Positions 36,486 through 47,803 of a stretch of 64,000 nucleotides of DNA are shown here, one piece after another (position 1 is the first letter of the stretch; each line of letters begins with the position of its first letter). The position numbers were made by a program, and so were the translations under genes. Origin of the DNA: Manis javanica (Eukaryota > Chordata > Mammalia > Pholidota > Manidae); NCBI RefSeq assembly GCF_040802235.1, contig NC_133172.1, forward strand, positions 27,361,738 to 27,425,737, written 5' to 3'. Below the pieces are notes generated by a model. It did no database searches and had not been told where the DNA came from. It saw only the letters and a list, made by a program, of their open reading frames with translations.

Positions 36486-37088
36486 TGTTGGGAGCAAACC
36501 TGTGGGCCTTTAGGCAGGCTCGGTTATGAAAGCCTTAAGACAACTGCAACCTTTGAGTAAAGTCTCTCCTGTAAAATCGGAAACAATGTATCCATCCACA
36601 CGTTAGAAACAAGTTTTCCCCTATTACCAAGAAACGCATTTAGCAAACTCCTAAGCCGGAACTAGTGGTTAAGTTACCTAGCAACCTGTGCTTTTCTGTT
36701 CTTTCTACTGGCCTATTAATATTGCCAACATCTTGTTAATCAAGAAACACCCTCTGCCCCAGGGGAAAGCCCCACCCTTGAAACCTCCCTCCCAAGGGCC
36801 CCCACCCACAAGATGGCGAACTCCCTCCTTCTCTTCCAGGTCCTCCGCTCCCACCGGCACCAGCCAAGGCCCAATAACCCCTCTACACCTTCCCGCCGGT
36901 GCCACCTAAGGCCCAATCACCTTCTGACCCACCCCTTCCTTGCTACCTGTATAAATTGAGCCTGCAAACAATAAACTGTGTCAGCTTGATCAGACATCCT
37001 GTCTTGCTGTCCATTCTTTGTGTCTCTTGCCCCTTCATTCTCTCCTCCAGGTCGTCGACCCCTGTTGATAGTCCTGCGGGTCGGGACA
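36486..37088 (+). mobile_element. Solo LTR, class II ERV-like, inserted in L1-1
   Basis: 603 bp with TG...CA ends (TGTTGGGAGCAAAC to TCGGGACA). A perfect 6-bp duplication, ctaagt, flanks it at 36480-36485 and 37089-37094. The empty site is seen in the paralogous L1-2 near 49760 ('catactaagtgagttaag'). The LTR contains a TATA box and AATAAA. A 6-bp duplication and a TGTTGGGAG start suggest a betaretrovirus-like (class II) ERV. No internal genes remain, so it is a solo LTR. Confidence 0.93.
36950..36975 (+). promoter_or_regulatory. TATA box and polyadenylation signal of the solo LTR
   Basis: TATAAATT at 36950-36957 and AATAAA at 36970-36975, about 20 bp apart. The polyadenylation signal therefore lies at the U3/R border. 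Functional state unknown. Confidence 0.65.
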
Positions 37089-37167
37089 CTAAGTGAGTTA
37101 AGTCAGACTCTTAGATAGTAAGGAAGTTAACTTTGAACCTTTGGTAATCATGAATCTAAAGCCTGCA

Positions 37168-40100
37168 ATGGCAATAAGTACATACCTATCGATAATTACC
37201 CTGAATGTAAATGGTCTGAATGGACCAATCAAAAGACACAGAGTAATAGAATGGATAAAAAAACAAGACCCAACTATATACTGCCTACAAGAGACTCACT
37301 TTAAACCCAAAGACATACACAGACTAAAAGTGAAGGGATGGGAAAAGATATTTCATGCAACTAATAGGGAGAAAAAAGCAGGAATTGCAGTACTTGTATC
37401 AGACAAAATGGACTTCAAAACAAAGAAAGTTATGAGACAAAGAAGGACATTATATAACGATAAAGGGGTCAATCCAACAAGAAGATATAACCATTATAAA
37501 TATCTGTGCACCCAAAATAGGAGCATCTACATATGTGAAACAAATACTACCAGAATTAAAAGGGGAAATAGAATGCAATGCATTCATTCTAGGACACTTC
37601 AACACACCAGTCACTCCAAAGGACAGATCAACCTGACAGAAAATAAGTAAGGAGACAGAAGCACTGAACAACACATTAGAACAGTTGGATCTCACAGACA
37701 TCTACAGAACTCTACACCAAAAAGTAGAAACACATTCTTCTCAAGTTCAGATGGAACATTTTCAAGAATACATCATATACTAGGCCACAAAAAGAGCCCC
37801 AGTAAATTCAAAAGACTGAAACTATACCAACCAGTTTCTCAGACCACAAAGGTATGAAACTAGAAACACAAAGAAAATGAAAAATCTCACAAACACATGG
37901 AGGCTTCACAACATGTTTTTAAATAACCAATGGATCAATGACCAAATAAAAACAGAGATCAAGCAATATATGGAGACAAATGACAATATTTGAACACCAC
38001 AAAATCTGTGGGATGCACTGAAGGCAGTTCTAAGAGGAAAGTATATAACAATCCAGGACTATTTAAAGAAGAAAGAACAATCCCAAATGAAGAGTCTAAA
38101 GTCACAATTATTGAAACTGGAAAAAGAAGAACAAATGAGGCCCAAAGTGAGCAGAAGGAGGGACTTAATAAAGATCAGAGAAGAAATAAATAAAATTAAG
38201 AAGAATAAAACAATAGGAACTAAGGAAACCAAGAGCTAGTACTTTGAGAAAATAAACAAAATAGATAAACCCCTATACAGAGTTATTAAGAAAAAAAGAG
38301 AGTCTACACAAACAGAATCAGAATGACAAAGCAAAAATCATGACAGACACCACAGAAATACAAAGAATTATTAGAGAATACTATGAAAATCTATATGCTA
38401 ACAAAGTGGATAACATAGAAGAAACGGACAACTTTCTAGAAAACTACAACCTTCCAACACTGACCCAGGAAGAAACACAGAATCTAAACAGATCAATCAC
38501 CAGCAACGAAATTGAATCGCTAATCAAATAACTACCCAAGAACAAAACCCCCAGACCAGATGGATTCACCACTGAATTTTTTTTAATCTTTGAGCTCATC
38601 TTTATTGCAGATCACATTTTTTCTGGTATAATAAATCTACAATTACATGAAGAACATTATGTTTACTAGGCGCCCCCCTTCAATAAGTCCCCCCCACAAA
38701 CCCCATTAAAGTCACTGTCCATCAGCGTGGTAAGATGCTGTAGAATCATTATTTGTATTCTCTGTGTTGCACGGCCCTCCCTGTGCCCCTCCCCACACAC
38801 ATTATACATGTTAATCATAAGGCCCCCTTTCTTTTTACCCACCCTTACCCATCCCCTCACACCCGTCCTCCCCAGTCCCTTTCCCTTTGGTAACTGTTAG
38901 TCCATTCTTGGGTTCTGTGATTCTGCTGCTGTTTTGTTCCTTCAGTTTTTCTTTGTTCTTATACTCGACATATGAGTGAAATCATTTGGTACTTGTCTTT
39001 CTCCTCCTGGCTTATTTCACTGAGCATAATACCCTCTAGCTCCACCCATGCTGTTGCAAATTTCACTGCTGAATTTTAACAAGACATTTAGAGAAGACCT
39101 AATACCCATTCTCCTTAAAGTTTTCCAAAAAATAGAAGAGGAGGAAATACTTACAACCTCACTCTATGAAGACAGCATCACTCTAATACCAAATCCAGGC
39201 AAAGACACCACAAAAATAGAAAATTACAGACCAATATCCCTGATGAACATAGATGCAGAAATACTCAACAAAATATTAGCAAACCGAATTCAAAAATACA
39301 TCAAAAAAATCATCCATCATGATCAAGTAGGATTTTTATTCCAGGGATGCAAGGATGGTACAACATTCAAAAATCCATCAACAGCATCCACCACATCAAC
39401 AAAAAGGACAAAAAACACATAATCATCTCCATAGATGCTGAAAAAGTATTCGACAAAATTGAACATCCATTCATAAAAACTCTCAACAAGATGGGTATAG
39501 AGAACAAGTACTTCAACATAATAAAGGACAATATATGACAAACCCACAAGCTACATCATACTTAACAGTGAGAAGCTGAACGCTTTTCCTCTAAGATCGG
39601 GAACAAGACAAGGATGCCCACTTTTCACACTTCTATTCAACATACTGGGGGTCCTAGCCACAGCAATCAAACAACACAAAGAAATAAAAAGCATCCAGAT
39701 TGGCAAGGAAGAAGTTAAACTGTCCCTGTTTGCATATGACAAGATATTGTACATTAAAAACCCTAAAGAATCCACACTCCAAAACTACTAGATCTAATAT
39801 CTGAATTCAGCAAAGTTGCAGGACACAAAGTTAATACACAGAAATCTGTTGCATTCCTATACACTAACCATGAACGAGCAGGAAGACCAATCAGGAAAAC
39901 AATTCCATTCACAATTGCATCAAAAAGAATAAAATACCTAGAAATAAACCTAACCAAGGAAGTGAAAGACCTATACTTTGAAAACTACAAGATACTCATG
40001 AGAGAAATTAAAGAAGATACCAATAAATGGAAACACATCCTGTGCTCATGGATAGGAAGAATTAATACTGCCAAAATGGCCATCCTGCCTAAAGCAATCT

Positions 40101-41445
40101 ACAGATTCAATGCAATTCCTATCAAAATACCAACAGCATTCTTCAATGAACTAGAGCAGATCGTTCTAAAAGTCATGGAACCACAAAAGACCCCGAATAG
40201 CCAAAGCAACCCTGAGAAGGAAGAATAAAGCTGGGGGGATTATGCTCCCCAACTTCAAGCTCTACTACAAAGCCACAGTAATCAAGACAATTTGGTACTG
40301 GCACAAGAACAGAACCACAGATCAACGGAACAGACAGAGAGCCCTGATATAAACCCAACCATATATGGACAATTGATATGGTATGAAGGAGCCATGGACA
40401 TACAATGGGGAAATGACAGCATTTCAACAGCTGGTGTTGGCAAAACTGGACAGCTATATGCAAGAGAATGAAACTGGATTATGGTTTAACTCCATACACA
40501 AAAGTAAACTCAAAATGGATCAAAGACCTGAATGTAAGTCATGAAACCATAAAACTCTTAGAAGACAACATAGGCAAAAATCTCCTGAATATAAGCATGA
40601 GCAACTTTTTCCTGAATGTGTCTTCTTGAGCAAGGGAAACAAAAGCAAAATTGAACAAGTGGGACTATATCAAACTAAAAAGCTTCTGTACAGCACAGGG
40701 CACCATCAACAGAACAAAAAGGCATCCTACAGTGTGGAAAAATTTATTTGTAAATGACATATCCAACAAGGGTTAACATTGAAAATATATAAAGAACTCA
40801 CATGCCTCAACACACAAAAAGCAAATAACCCATTTAAAAAATGGGCAGAGGATATGAAGAAACAATTCTCCAAAGAAATTCAGATGGTCAACAGGCACAT
40901 GAAAAGATGCTCCACATCACTAATCATCAGGGAAATCCAAATTAAAACCACAATGAGATATTACCTCACACCAGTAAGGATGGCCAGCATTGAAAAGACT
41001 AAGAACAACAAATGCTGGTGAGGATGAAGAGAAAGGAGAACCATCCTACCCTGCTGGTGAGAATGTAAGCTAGTTCAACCATTGTGGAAAGCAATATGGA
41101 GGTTCCTCAAAAAACTAAAAATAGAAATACCATTTGACCCGGGAATCCCACTCCTTGGAATTTACCCAAAGAATACAACTTCTTAGATTCAAAAAGACAT
41201 ATGCATCCCTATGTTTATCGCAGCACTATTTACAATAGCCAAGATATGGAAGCAACCTGAGTGACCATCGGTAGATGAATGGATAAAGATGTGGCACATA
41301 TACACATTGGAATACTATCCAACCATAAGAAAGAAACAAATCCTACCACTTGCAAAAACATGGATGGAGCTAGAGGATACTATGCTCAGTTAAATAAGCC
41401 AAGCGGAGAAAGACAAGTGCCAAATGATTTCCCTCATTTGTCGAG
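37168..41445 (+). pseudogene. L1-1 ORF2 remnant (endonuclease-reverse transcriptase)
   Basis: Starts at the conserved ATG used in L1-2 and L1-3 ('MAISTYLSIITLNVNG'). The endonuclease N-terminus is open to about 37650 with 'LQETH' visible, then frameshifts follow. The reverse transcriptase region is split by the antisense L1 at 38581-39061. The 'FADD' catalytic box is altered to FAYD ('ttgcatatgaca', about 39728). The C-terminal region is fragmented. Nonfunctional. Confidence 0.9.
38581..39061 (-). mobile_element. 5'-truncated L1 3' end nested antisense in L1-1 ORF2
   Basis: 481 bp starting with a T-run and continuing as the reverse complement of the same L1 family's 3' UTR and ORF2 end ('actgtccatcagcgtggtaa', 'tggcttatttcactgagcat'). 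It is flanked by a 16-bp duplication, ttcaccactgaatttt at 38565-38580 and ttcactgctgaatttt at 39062-39077 (two mismatches). It interrupts the RT domain of L1-1. Confidence 0.93.
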
Positions 41446-41824
41446 TATAACAATGAAGCAAAACTGAAGGAACAAAACAGCAGCAGACTCAACAGAGTCC
41501 AAGAAGGGAGTAGTGGTTACCAAAGGGGAAGGGTGTGGGAGGGTGTGTAGGGAGGGAGAAGGGGATTGAGGGGTATTATGTTTAGTACATAGGGTGTGGT
41601 GGATCACAGGGAAAACAGTGTAGCACAGGGAAGGCAAACAGTGTATCTGTGGCACCTTACTATACTGATGGACAGTGACTGCACCTGGGGTATAGGTGGG
41701 GACTTGGTAATATGGGTTAATGTAGTAACCACATTGTTTTTTCATGTGAATCCTTTATAAGAGTGTATATCAATAATACCTTAACAAAATATTTAAAAAA
41801 TATAAAAAAAAGAAATGTAAACTT

Positions 41825-42519
41825 AAATAAGATTGTAAAAGTGTTAGAATATATTTTTATAATCGTATGATTGACAAGCCCTATGTAAATAAGCCACAAG
41901 ACCCAGAAAAGCAGATTTGACCACAATTAAAATTTAAAACTTAAAACTAAATACCATAAACAAAGTTGAGACAGCTCAAGAATATTTTATATATGTATTA
42001 TATATAAGCATAAGTATACCTATATTTAATACACACACTTGTAATATTAAAGGATTAAAAACCACAGTATATAAACCTCCTATAAATCAGTAACACCTAC
42101 CGAATAGAACAGGCAAATGTATGAACAGGCAATTTTCAAAACATGGATATATGAAAATATAGTTAATGATAAAATATCATCATAGTAATCGTAAGAACAC
42201 AAGTCAAAATTATTTTTTTATTCTTCACGAGCATCTTTCTAAATTAACAATATTTAATGTTACCAGAATATGCTAAACCATCACTCCCATGAACTGTTGG
42301 TAGAAGTATAAACCAGAGCTCCTTTCCTTAGAAAACAATCTGTCAATAGCTGTCAAAATTTAAATCCACAACCTTCAACCCAAAAAGTCTTTATCCAATA
42401 ATCTAACCATAGAAAATCTTAGAGAAGTCACAAGTGTTGTATTGAACATTCTTTGATGTATACCTGTACATAATAAAGAAAACCTGGTGACCCGAATTCC
42501 CATTAATACAGTAATAGGT
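41825..42519 (+). other. AT-rich, probably an old L1 3' remnant
   Basis: About 42260-42500 has weak old-L1 3' features ('actcccatgaactgttggta', 'aaccttcaacccaaaaagtc'). The rest is AT-rich and unassigned. Confidence 0.4.
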
Positions 42520-43015
42520 TAAGTTATGACTCATCCATCTGTAGCAGACATCTTTATTTTTGCATGTAAAGCAGCCCTGCCATCTTCCAACAAAAGAACC
42601 CACCTTTTTCGTCTAGAAACCGCTCTTCCACCACCTGGAGAGTGAGTCAATCACTATTCCACCCTTCTCCGTAAGAGTGAAAATGTGATCCAATGAGAAC
42701 AGATGATGTCATTTCTCAGGTTTTATAGTGACTGGTCAAAGGACAAGCATACAATACAGGCAGATCTCACCTGATGCTATGTCTCTCTTCCTTCTGGGGC
42801 CATAAAGACTGGGGTTGTTGAGGGAACATTTTTATCACCATCCAGAAAAAGCCAACCTGAGGACAAAACCAACACCAGGAAAAGCAGGACTGAAAGGACG
42901 GGCCCCTAGCCACACCTCAAACCAGCTCTGGACTTCAGACCTCCTTGTTCCAGAAACCAACCCTCACAAGCATGAGTTGGGTTTTTAATCACTTGCAAAT
43001 GAAAGAATTCTGATA
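42520..43015 (+). repeat. Old LTR-like interspersed repeat
   Basis: 'gaaaatgtgatccaatgaga', 'cttcagacctccttgttcca', and the end 'tttaatcacttgcaaatgaa' recall the LTR-like repeat around 19165-19990. Family not named. Confidence 0.45.
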
Positions 43016-44839
43016 ATGGAGTATAAAAGAATCACCAAAAGAATGAAGTCAAACTTTATGTATATAGACTTCTACAATATGTTTAGGGAAAATAGCAAAA
43101 GTAATTTTCAGAGCATTATCATACTATGCATTTCATTGTTCTTAAAGGATATATCCTTTTCTACTAAGACTGATAACTAAGAACAGAGATGTTCATTTTA
43201 CCACATAAAAGACTTTAAAATTTTTGTAAATATGTAATTTTTTAAATCACAGAATAAAATTAAATGTTATAAAATTAAATGCTATGTATAAACTTGGCTA
43301 ATCATCAATTTTATCCTATCTTAATTTCCAAAGACTGTGGAACATTTCTTCTAGAAAGGAATAGAATAACAGCAAATCGAATTATAAAGAAACACAAGTG
43401 AGATTGCTTGTAGGAAATCATCAGAGATTTATATAAAAGTTTCTTCTCCAATCTCCCTCTGAAGAACCAAATCTGGAAAGCAGATACTCGCCATCCTTCT
43501 ACAACTAGATGTTATAGAAGTCCCAGAAAAGTGGGTTTATACACTTGAGATCAAATGACCTCTACCTAAATGAATTAAAATAAATTCATATATGTATCTG
43601 TAGCAAAGTAAGAATAAGAAACAGGGAGGTACTTCTAGGGAATCTTAAATAAAGAAAATACTCAAATCAAGGTACTACTTTGCTACCTTTATCTGCCATA
43701 AATTCAAGGTCACACTAAGGGTAGATAATAAGAACAGGACATATGGTAATTCAATCAACACAGAAGACAGTCCTTTTTCCATGCCAATGTTTTCACAATT
43801 GTCAAATCCACATTCTTCCAGAGCTCTCTCTATATTCCCTATACTATGCCAGCTGAGATACTCAATTCTTCACAATTAAGGAAAAATGCACTCTCTGTAA
43901 CTTAAATAAGAATACATTATGCCTATTAACTAATAACTTATCACGTGAATAAAAATTAATATAAGCTTAGATTTAAACTAAGATAAAAATGAAATCTGGA
44001 AAACTATGTTATAAAAGGGAATGAAGAAAGTAGTAACTCTACTTACCTAGCTACTTGTCATTCTCTTGACACTGGCAAACTACAATAGAATATGTAAAAT
44101 CTAAACTCCAAGATAAAGTGGAAAGTAAACTGAAAAGTCAATTTGATTTATTTAAGTTGAATCAATGGTTTTTAAATCAATATTTAGCTCAAATTGATGC
44201 AAAATTAATTAGCATAAACAGGATTTAAAAGGGGTAAAGGAAAATGAATTCAATGGTCAAAAAATCCAACAAAAATCCTTCTACATGTAGTTGCTTCTAA
44301 AAAATAAGAATTATGATTTATTCAAATTTAAGAAACAATCACCCTGAGGAAAAAAATGTAATACTCTTGCTGAATACTAAAAAGATATCAAAATATTGTA
44401 TATACTTCAAAGGATCATATATGGCCCATAGTGCATTTGGAAAAAGATAACAAGATTCATTTTATTATTTGATCATTATAATTTTAATCAGTAGGCATAT
44501 TAATGTCACATATATTTTCTTAATATATTTTTAAAAGTTGTGTTTTACAATATGATATCAAGAACACAGAACTGATAAAGGCTGTATAGAAAACCATTTT
44601 GACTGTGTAAGATATTTGGTCAGAATACTGTTATGATGAAAAAGCAGCTCCTTCTTTTTAATCACTCATACTCAGCAATAGTGAAAATGCTCTACATACA
44701 CATTAGCTTTGAATAACACATTTCATTTCTGCTTCAAACCTGCTATGCTATCCATTACTCCTTTGATGATTACATAGCTCAACATAAAAATGCATCCCAC
44801 TTAAATTCTCAATAATAAGTCTGATTAGGTAGATAACCT
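43016..44839. other. AT-rich intergenic sequence downstream of SHCBP1
   Basis: No coding exon or clear repeat. Further AATAAA words on the minus strand (for example near 44148 and 44463) could be alternative distal polyadenylation sites of SHCBP1. Confidence 0.35.
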
Positions 44840-45324
44840 CCCAATCATAAAAGCTTTTATTTTAAGACAAGTATTATGCAAATACAACATGAAAATCAGA
44901 CTCACTGTAACTGGGATAAAAGGACAACTATGAGAACACTGCATATTTGACACATATTGCATTTTTGTGCACTCACCCTGCATTCTGCCTTTCTTCCTCC
45001 TCCTTGAAGTGCTAAATTAAAGTGTATTTACACTAGAAAGTTACTAATGGGTTTTACAGGAGAGAACTATATTTGAAAAAGCAAGACTTTCTAGATAAGA
45101 AATATCCTAAAATTTTCTGTTTTATGTTTTTATGATCTTTCTTATAAAAATGGAGAGTTTTATGTGCAACACCTGCAGATAGAAATAAATCTACATTTCA
45201 CTCAAACCCAGTTGAATATATCAAATATAAAATACAGACATGAAGAGAGCTATGACAGCAGCAGTGATTCTTGGGGCAGCATGTGCAAAATCCAGTATTT
45301 TGCTATCTATTTACATCACAGTGG
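44840..45324 (-). other. SHCBP1: Probable SHCBP1 3' UTR
   Basis: Sequence directly after the SHCBP1 stop codon on the minus strand, with no splice site or coding frame. The end is set by the first good polyadenylation signal (44856-44861) and is an estimate. Confidence 0.45.
44856..44861 (-). terminator. SHCBP1: Candidate SHCBP1 polyadenylation signal
   Basis: TTTATT on plus, AATAAA on minus, about 465 bp after the stop codon. Other AATAAA words lie further downstream, so usage is unproven. Confidence 0.4.
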
Positions 45325-45650
45325 TCAGAAAAGAAATGTGCCAAAACTCCCTTTCCCATTCCACTTGAACTGGTTCCCCAGAATTGAAACAAACATCTCT
45401 TGTGACATTATGTTGTCATCAGCTTGTGTGATGCCCAGTTCACTCAACCGTTTCTTCTTTATCTGGCCTTTTTGTGTGGAGGCAGCAACTAGTTCATTAA
45501 CAATTTCAAAATTGCCTTCAACTTGCTCAGAAAGGTCGGATCGTGCAAAAAGCTCCATTTTACCAGTTGCACATTGAATCAGGTCTTCTAGATCCACTCT
45601 TTCAGCTGTATCTGCCTCTCCACTTGTCTGATTTTTAGGTGTTGTACTTT
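45325..45650 (-). CDS. SHCBP1: SHCBP1, last coding exon (C-terminus)
   Basis: Encodes the last 107 residues plus TGA (45325-45327). I recognised the protein from 'VDLEDLIQCATGKMEL', 'ELGITQADDN' and the end 'WNGKGSFGTFLF', which are near-identical to the C-terminus of mammalian SHC SH2-domain binding protein 1. That protein binds the SHC1 SH2 domain, acts at the midbody/central spindle in cytokinesis, and is a proliferation-linked growth-factor signalling partner (established knowledge). The acceptor on the minus strand is 'tgtctttccag' just above 45650. The first two bases complete a codon started in exon 47177-47318. The frame is intact and conserved, so this is the functional gene, not a retrocopy. 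This exon lies after the beta-helix repeat region. Confidence 0.96.
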
Positions 45651-45894
45651 CTGGAAAGACACAAATTATAACAAAGTTAACAAACCAAACTAACCCAAGT
45701 AAAACATGTGTTTTTACAGTCTATTAGAGTTTTCAACTTTTTTCTACCAAGGAGTCCTGTCATCTGACTGGATTTTAAAAACACTTTGCCATAAGCATCT
45801 CAACAAGCAGTTGTCTTATTCTTCATACCAAAGTTTCCTGGACCTCAGAAAGGATTACCAAGTTTAAATTCTTTTCTTTTATTAACCTAGAATC

Positions 45895-46030
45895 TCACTC
45901 ACTCAACAGACCTTTCCTGGATACTTACATACTAAGCACTGTTAGAAGCTCAATGCAAAGATTAATAAGACAGCACTACTTTTCCTAAAGCAACTCCCAA
46001 TCTAACAGCTAATTCTCATATTACAAATGA
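45895..46030 (-). repeat. L2 fragment in a SHCBP1 intron
   Basis: Antisense L2 order: 'ctttcctggatacttacata', 'ctaagcactgttagaagctc', 'aatgcaaagattaataagac'. Lies in the last intron of SHCBP1. Confidence 0.6.
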
Positions 46031-46034
46031 GTGC

Positions 46035-46560
46035 TACGATGGTCAGAATTCTAGATGGCCCCATGATGCCCACACCCTGGTGTTACTTTCATGATTATTA
46101 AATGGCAAAAGGATTTTGCAGATGTAATTAAGGTTACTAATCAGTTGATCTTAAGATAGTTCGGGTACATCTAATCTAATCATATGAGCCCTTTAAAAAC
46201 AAGGTTTTCTCTGGCTGGATGAAGAAGAGGAAAGCATGAAGAAGTCAAAGCATGAGAGAGATTTTCCTTGAGGGAGGTTCTGTTGCTGAGATGGGAGAGG
46301 GTCATGAGCTAGAGCCTGACAGCAGTCTCTAGGAGCTGAGAGCAATCCCCAAACCCCAGCAGAAAAAAAAAAAAAATGTATATTTAGTCCTGCCACTCCA
46401 AAGAGATGGATTCTGCCAACAATATGAGTGAGTTCAGATGTAGATTCTCTAAGAACTTGAAAGTAACAGCCTTTCCCAGCTGACACCTCAGTTTTACCCT
46501 TGAGAGACAGATAAGCCAGCCAAGCCCACCTGGACTTGTGACCTACAGAACTGTGAAGAG
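46035..46560 (+). mobile_element. MaLR (MLT1-like) LTR in a SHCBP1 intron
   Basis: 'tggccccatgatgcccacac', 'aaaggattttgcagatgtaa', 'ttaaggttactaatcagttg', later 'cttgtgacctacagaactgt' and 'gaacttgttttattaaactt' follow an MLT1-type LTR. Plus strand, antisense to the gene. It contains a 14-A run at about 46363-46376. Confidence 0.7.
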
Positions 46561-47176
46561 AAAAAGAACTGGAATGGATCCAGTCATTCATTATTCACTA
46601 TTAGAACTTGTTTTATTAAACTTTCCCCACCAATGACAATGTTTAATCCTTCTCTATGACTGAGATTTCATAGTGATCTGACTTGAAAATCACAAATATC
46701 CTAATGAGTTAGCTCAGCTTTGCTGCAAAGAAAGAGTTGACAGGGAGGCATTTACTTCTTCCAATAAAAAATAGAGGCAAACTCCATACTCCCCTCCAGT
46801 AAATGCAGTTAAATGCAGCTTTCAACCTGGCACAATCATTTTTCTGCCTCCATCCTTAACAAATGCCAGCAGAAACCACGACTGCTATCATATGCCGATC
46901 CTTATTCTATACATTTACATAAGGTCAAGCATGATAAGGGAACTGAAGGACCACAGAAACCACACATAAAGATTTTGAATGAAGAGTTGACCTTGAAAGT
47001 TTTTTCTCCCTGAGAGTCTATGTTACAGCTTACAAGCTTTCCTATGTCCATGCCCAAGCATATGCCAGTTATCTTTTCTAAGAACAGGAAGACTCAGATC
47101 CTTAATCAGAGTGTAATGCTGAAATAAAGTACATTAGATCTGGTTATTTTTTTAAAAATTACTAAATACAACATAC

Positions 47177-47318
47177 CTTCATTTACATCTTGGGCATTTT
47201 CTTGCAGGTCAGAGAAAATTGTAGGTTTCACCAAGACAACACCATAACCTTCATTATTATGTATGACATTATTCACCATGGATATTTTGGGAATGTCATA
47301 ATGCTCATCTAAGAAGTC
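47177..47318 (-). CDS. SHCBP1: SHCBP1, penultimate coding exon
   Basis: Minus-strand exon of 142 bp (47 codons plus one base). The acceptor is 'caatgtcacag' above 47318 and the donor is GTATGT at 47176-47171. Translation begins 'DFLDEHYDIPKISMVNN' and contains 'IHNNEGYGVVLVKP', typical of a right-handed parallel beta-helix coil of SHCBP1, then an acidic stretch 'SDLQENAQDVNE'. The split codon G|AA joins exactly to the last exon. Open frames on either side of the splice sites are intron read-through. Sequence and phase fit the known C-terminal SHCBP1 exons. Confidence 0.96.
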
Positions 47319-47678
47319 CTGTGACATTGAAAACAAATGTTTTAAAGAACTGTCACATTCAACACTGCCTGCTTTAAAAATCTCACTTTTTTCAGGCTAT
47401 TCTAAAAATGAAGTAGAAAGCTATGCTTATTAATATGGTAGCACAGTCTGAGCTCTGAGTGACACAGTATTCCCATCATTTCTGCAAATCTATAGACAGC
47501 AAAGTATTTTCATAAGAAGCTTTCAATCACCAACTATTGATTATTAAAATTTATATATTGCTTACATCTTTTCAAAACCAGAGAATAAAACCCAACATGG
47601 AAATTTAATAAAATGTAATTATTTCTTAGGTGAAACCATTCCAATCTTTGGAAAGAGGGTGTTTCAGCAGGTGCTCAC

Positions 47679-47765
47679 CTTAATGAGTATACCTTCCTTG
47701 CAGTGATGGATCCCATTGTCACTGAGGGTGCATTTACTTCCAGGATATATTTCTATGCCAGCACC
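47679..47765 (-). CDS. SHCBP1: SHCBP1, coding exon upstream of the penultimate exon
   Basis: Minus-strand exon of 87 bp, exactly 29 codons in phase 0, translating to a coil that contains 'GAGIEIYPGSKCTLSDNGIH' and 'CKEGILIK'. The acceptor is 'atgacttgtag' above 47765 and the donor is GTGAGC at 47678-47673. It too short to stand out as an open frame and was found by reading the minus strand upstream of the next exon. It belongs to the beta-helix repeat region of SHCBP1. The next exon upstream was not found between here and 64000, so it probably lies beyond the window. L1-2 sits close to its acceptor. Confidence 0.95.
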
Positions 47766-47803
47766 CTACAAGTCATATTTTAAGGTAATGACAATCAGTT
47801 TTT
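47766..47803 (-). promoter_or_regulatory. SHCBP1: Acceptor region of the SHCBP1 29-codon exon
   Basis: The 38 bp between the exon and the L1-2 target duplication hold the 3' splice site ('tatgacttgtag' on minus) and a good branch-point match CTGAT (47798-47794), with its A at 47795, 30 nt from the exon. The pyrimidine tract is weak. The adjoining 16-bp target duplication is also native sequence, so L1 sequence begins 55 bp from the exon. Confidence 0.6.

Larger units (their letters stand above)
34459..41810 (+). mobile_element. L1-1: full-length, dead LINE-1
   Basis: A complete L1 with 5' UTR, broken ORF1, broken ORF2, 3' UTR and A-rich tail. It is bracketed by a 14-bp duplication, agaaatgtaaattt at 34445-34458 and agaaatgtaaactt at 41811-41824 (one mismatch). 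Its 7.35 kb includes a solo LTR plus one duplicated 6-mer (609 bp) and an antisense L1 tail plus its 16-bp duplication (497 bp). Removing these leaves about 6.25 kb, nearly the length of L1-2. Many indels and stops show it is long inactive. Confidence 0.93.

Noticed and set aside
45164..45577. 137-residue plus-strand frame opposite SHCBP1
   Set aside because: The minus strand here is the conserved SHCBP1 last exon with proper splice and stop; the plus frame is its shadow.
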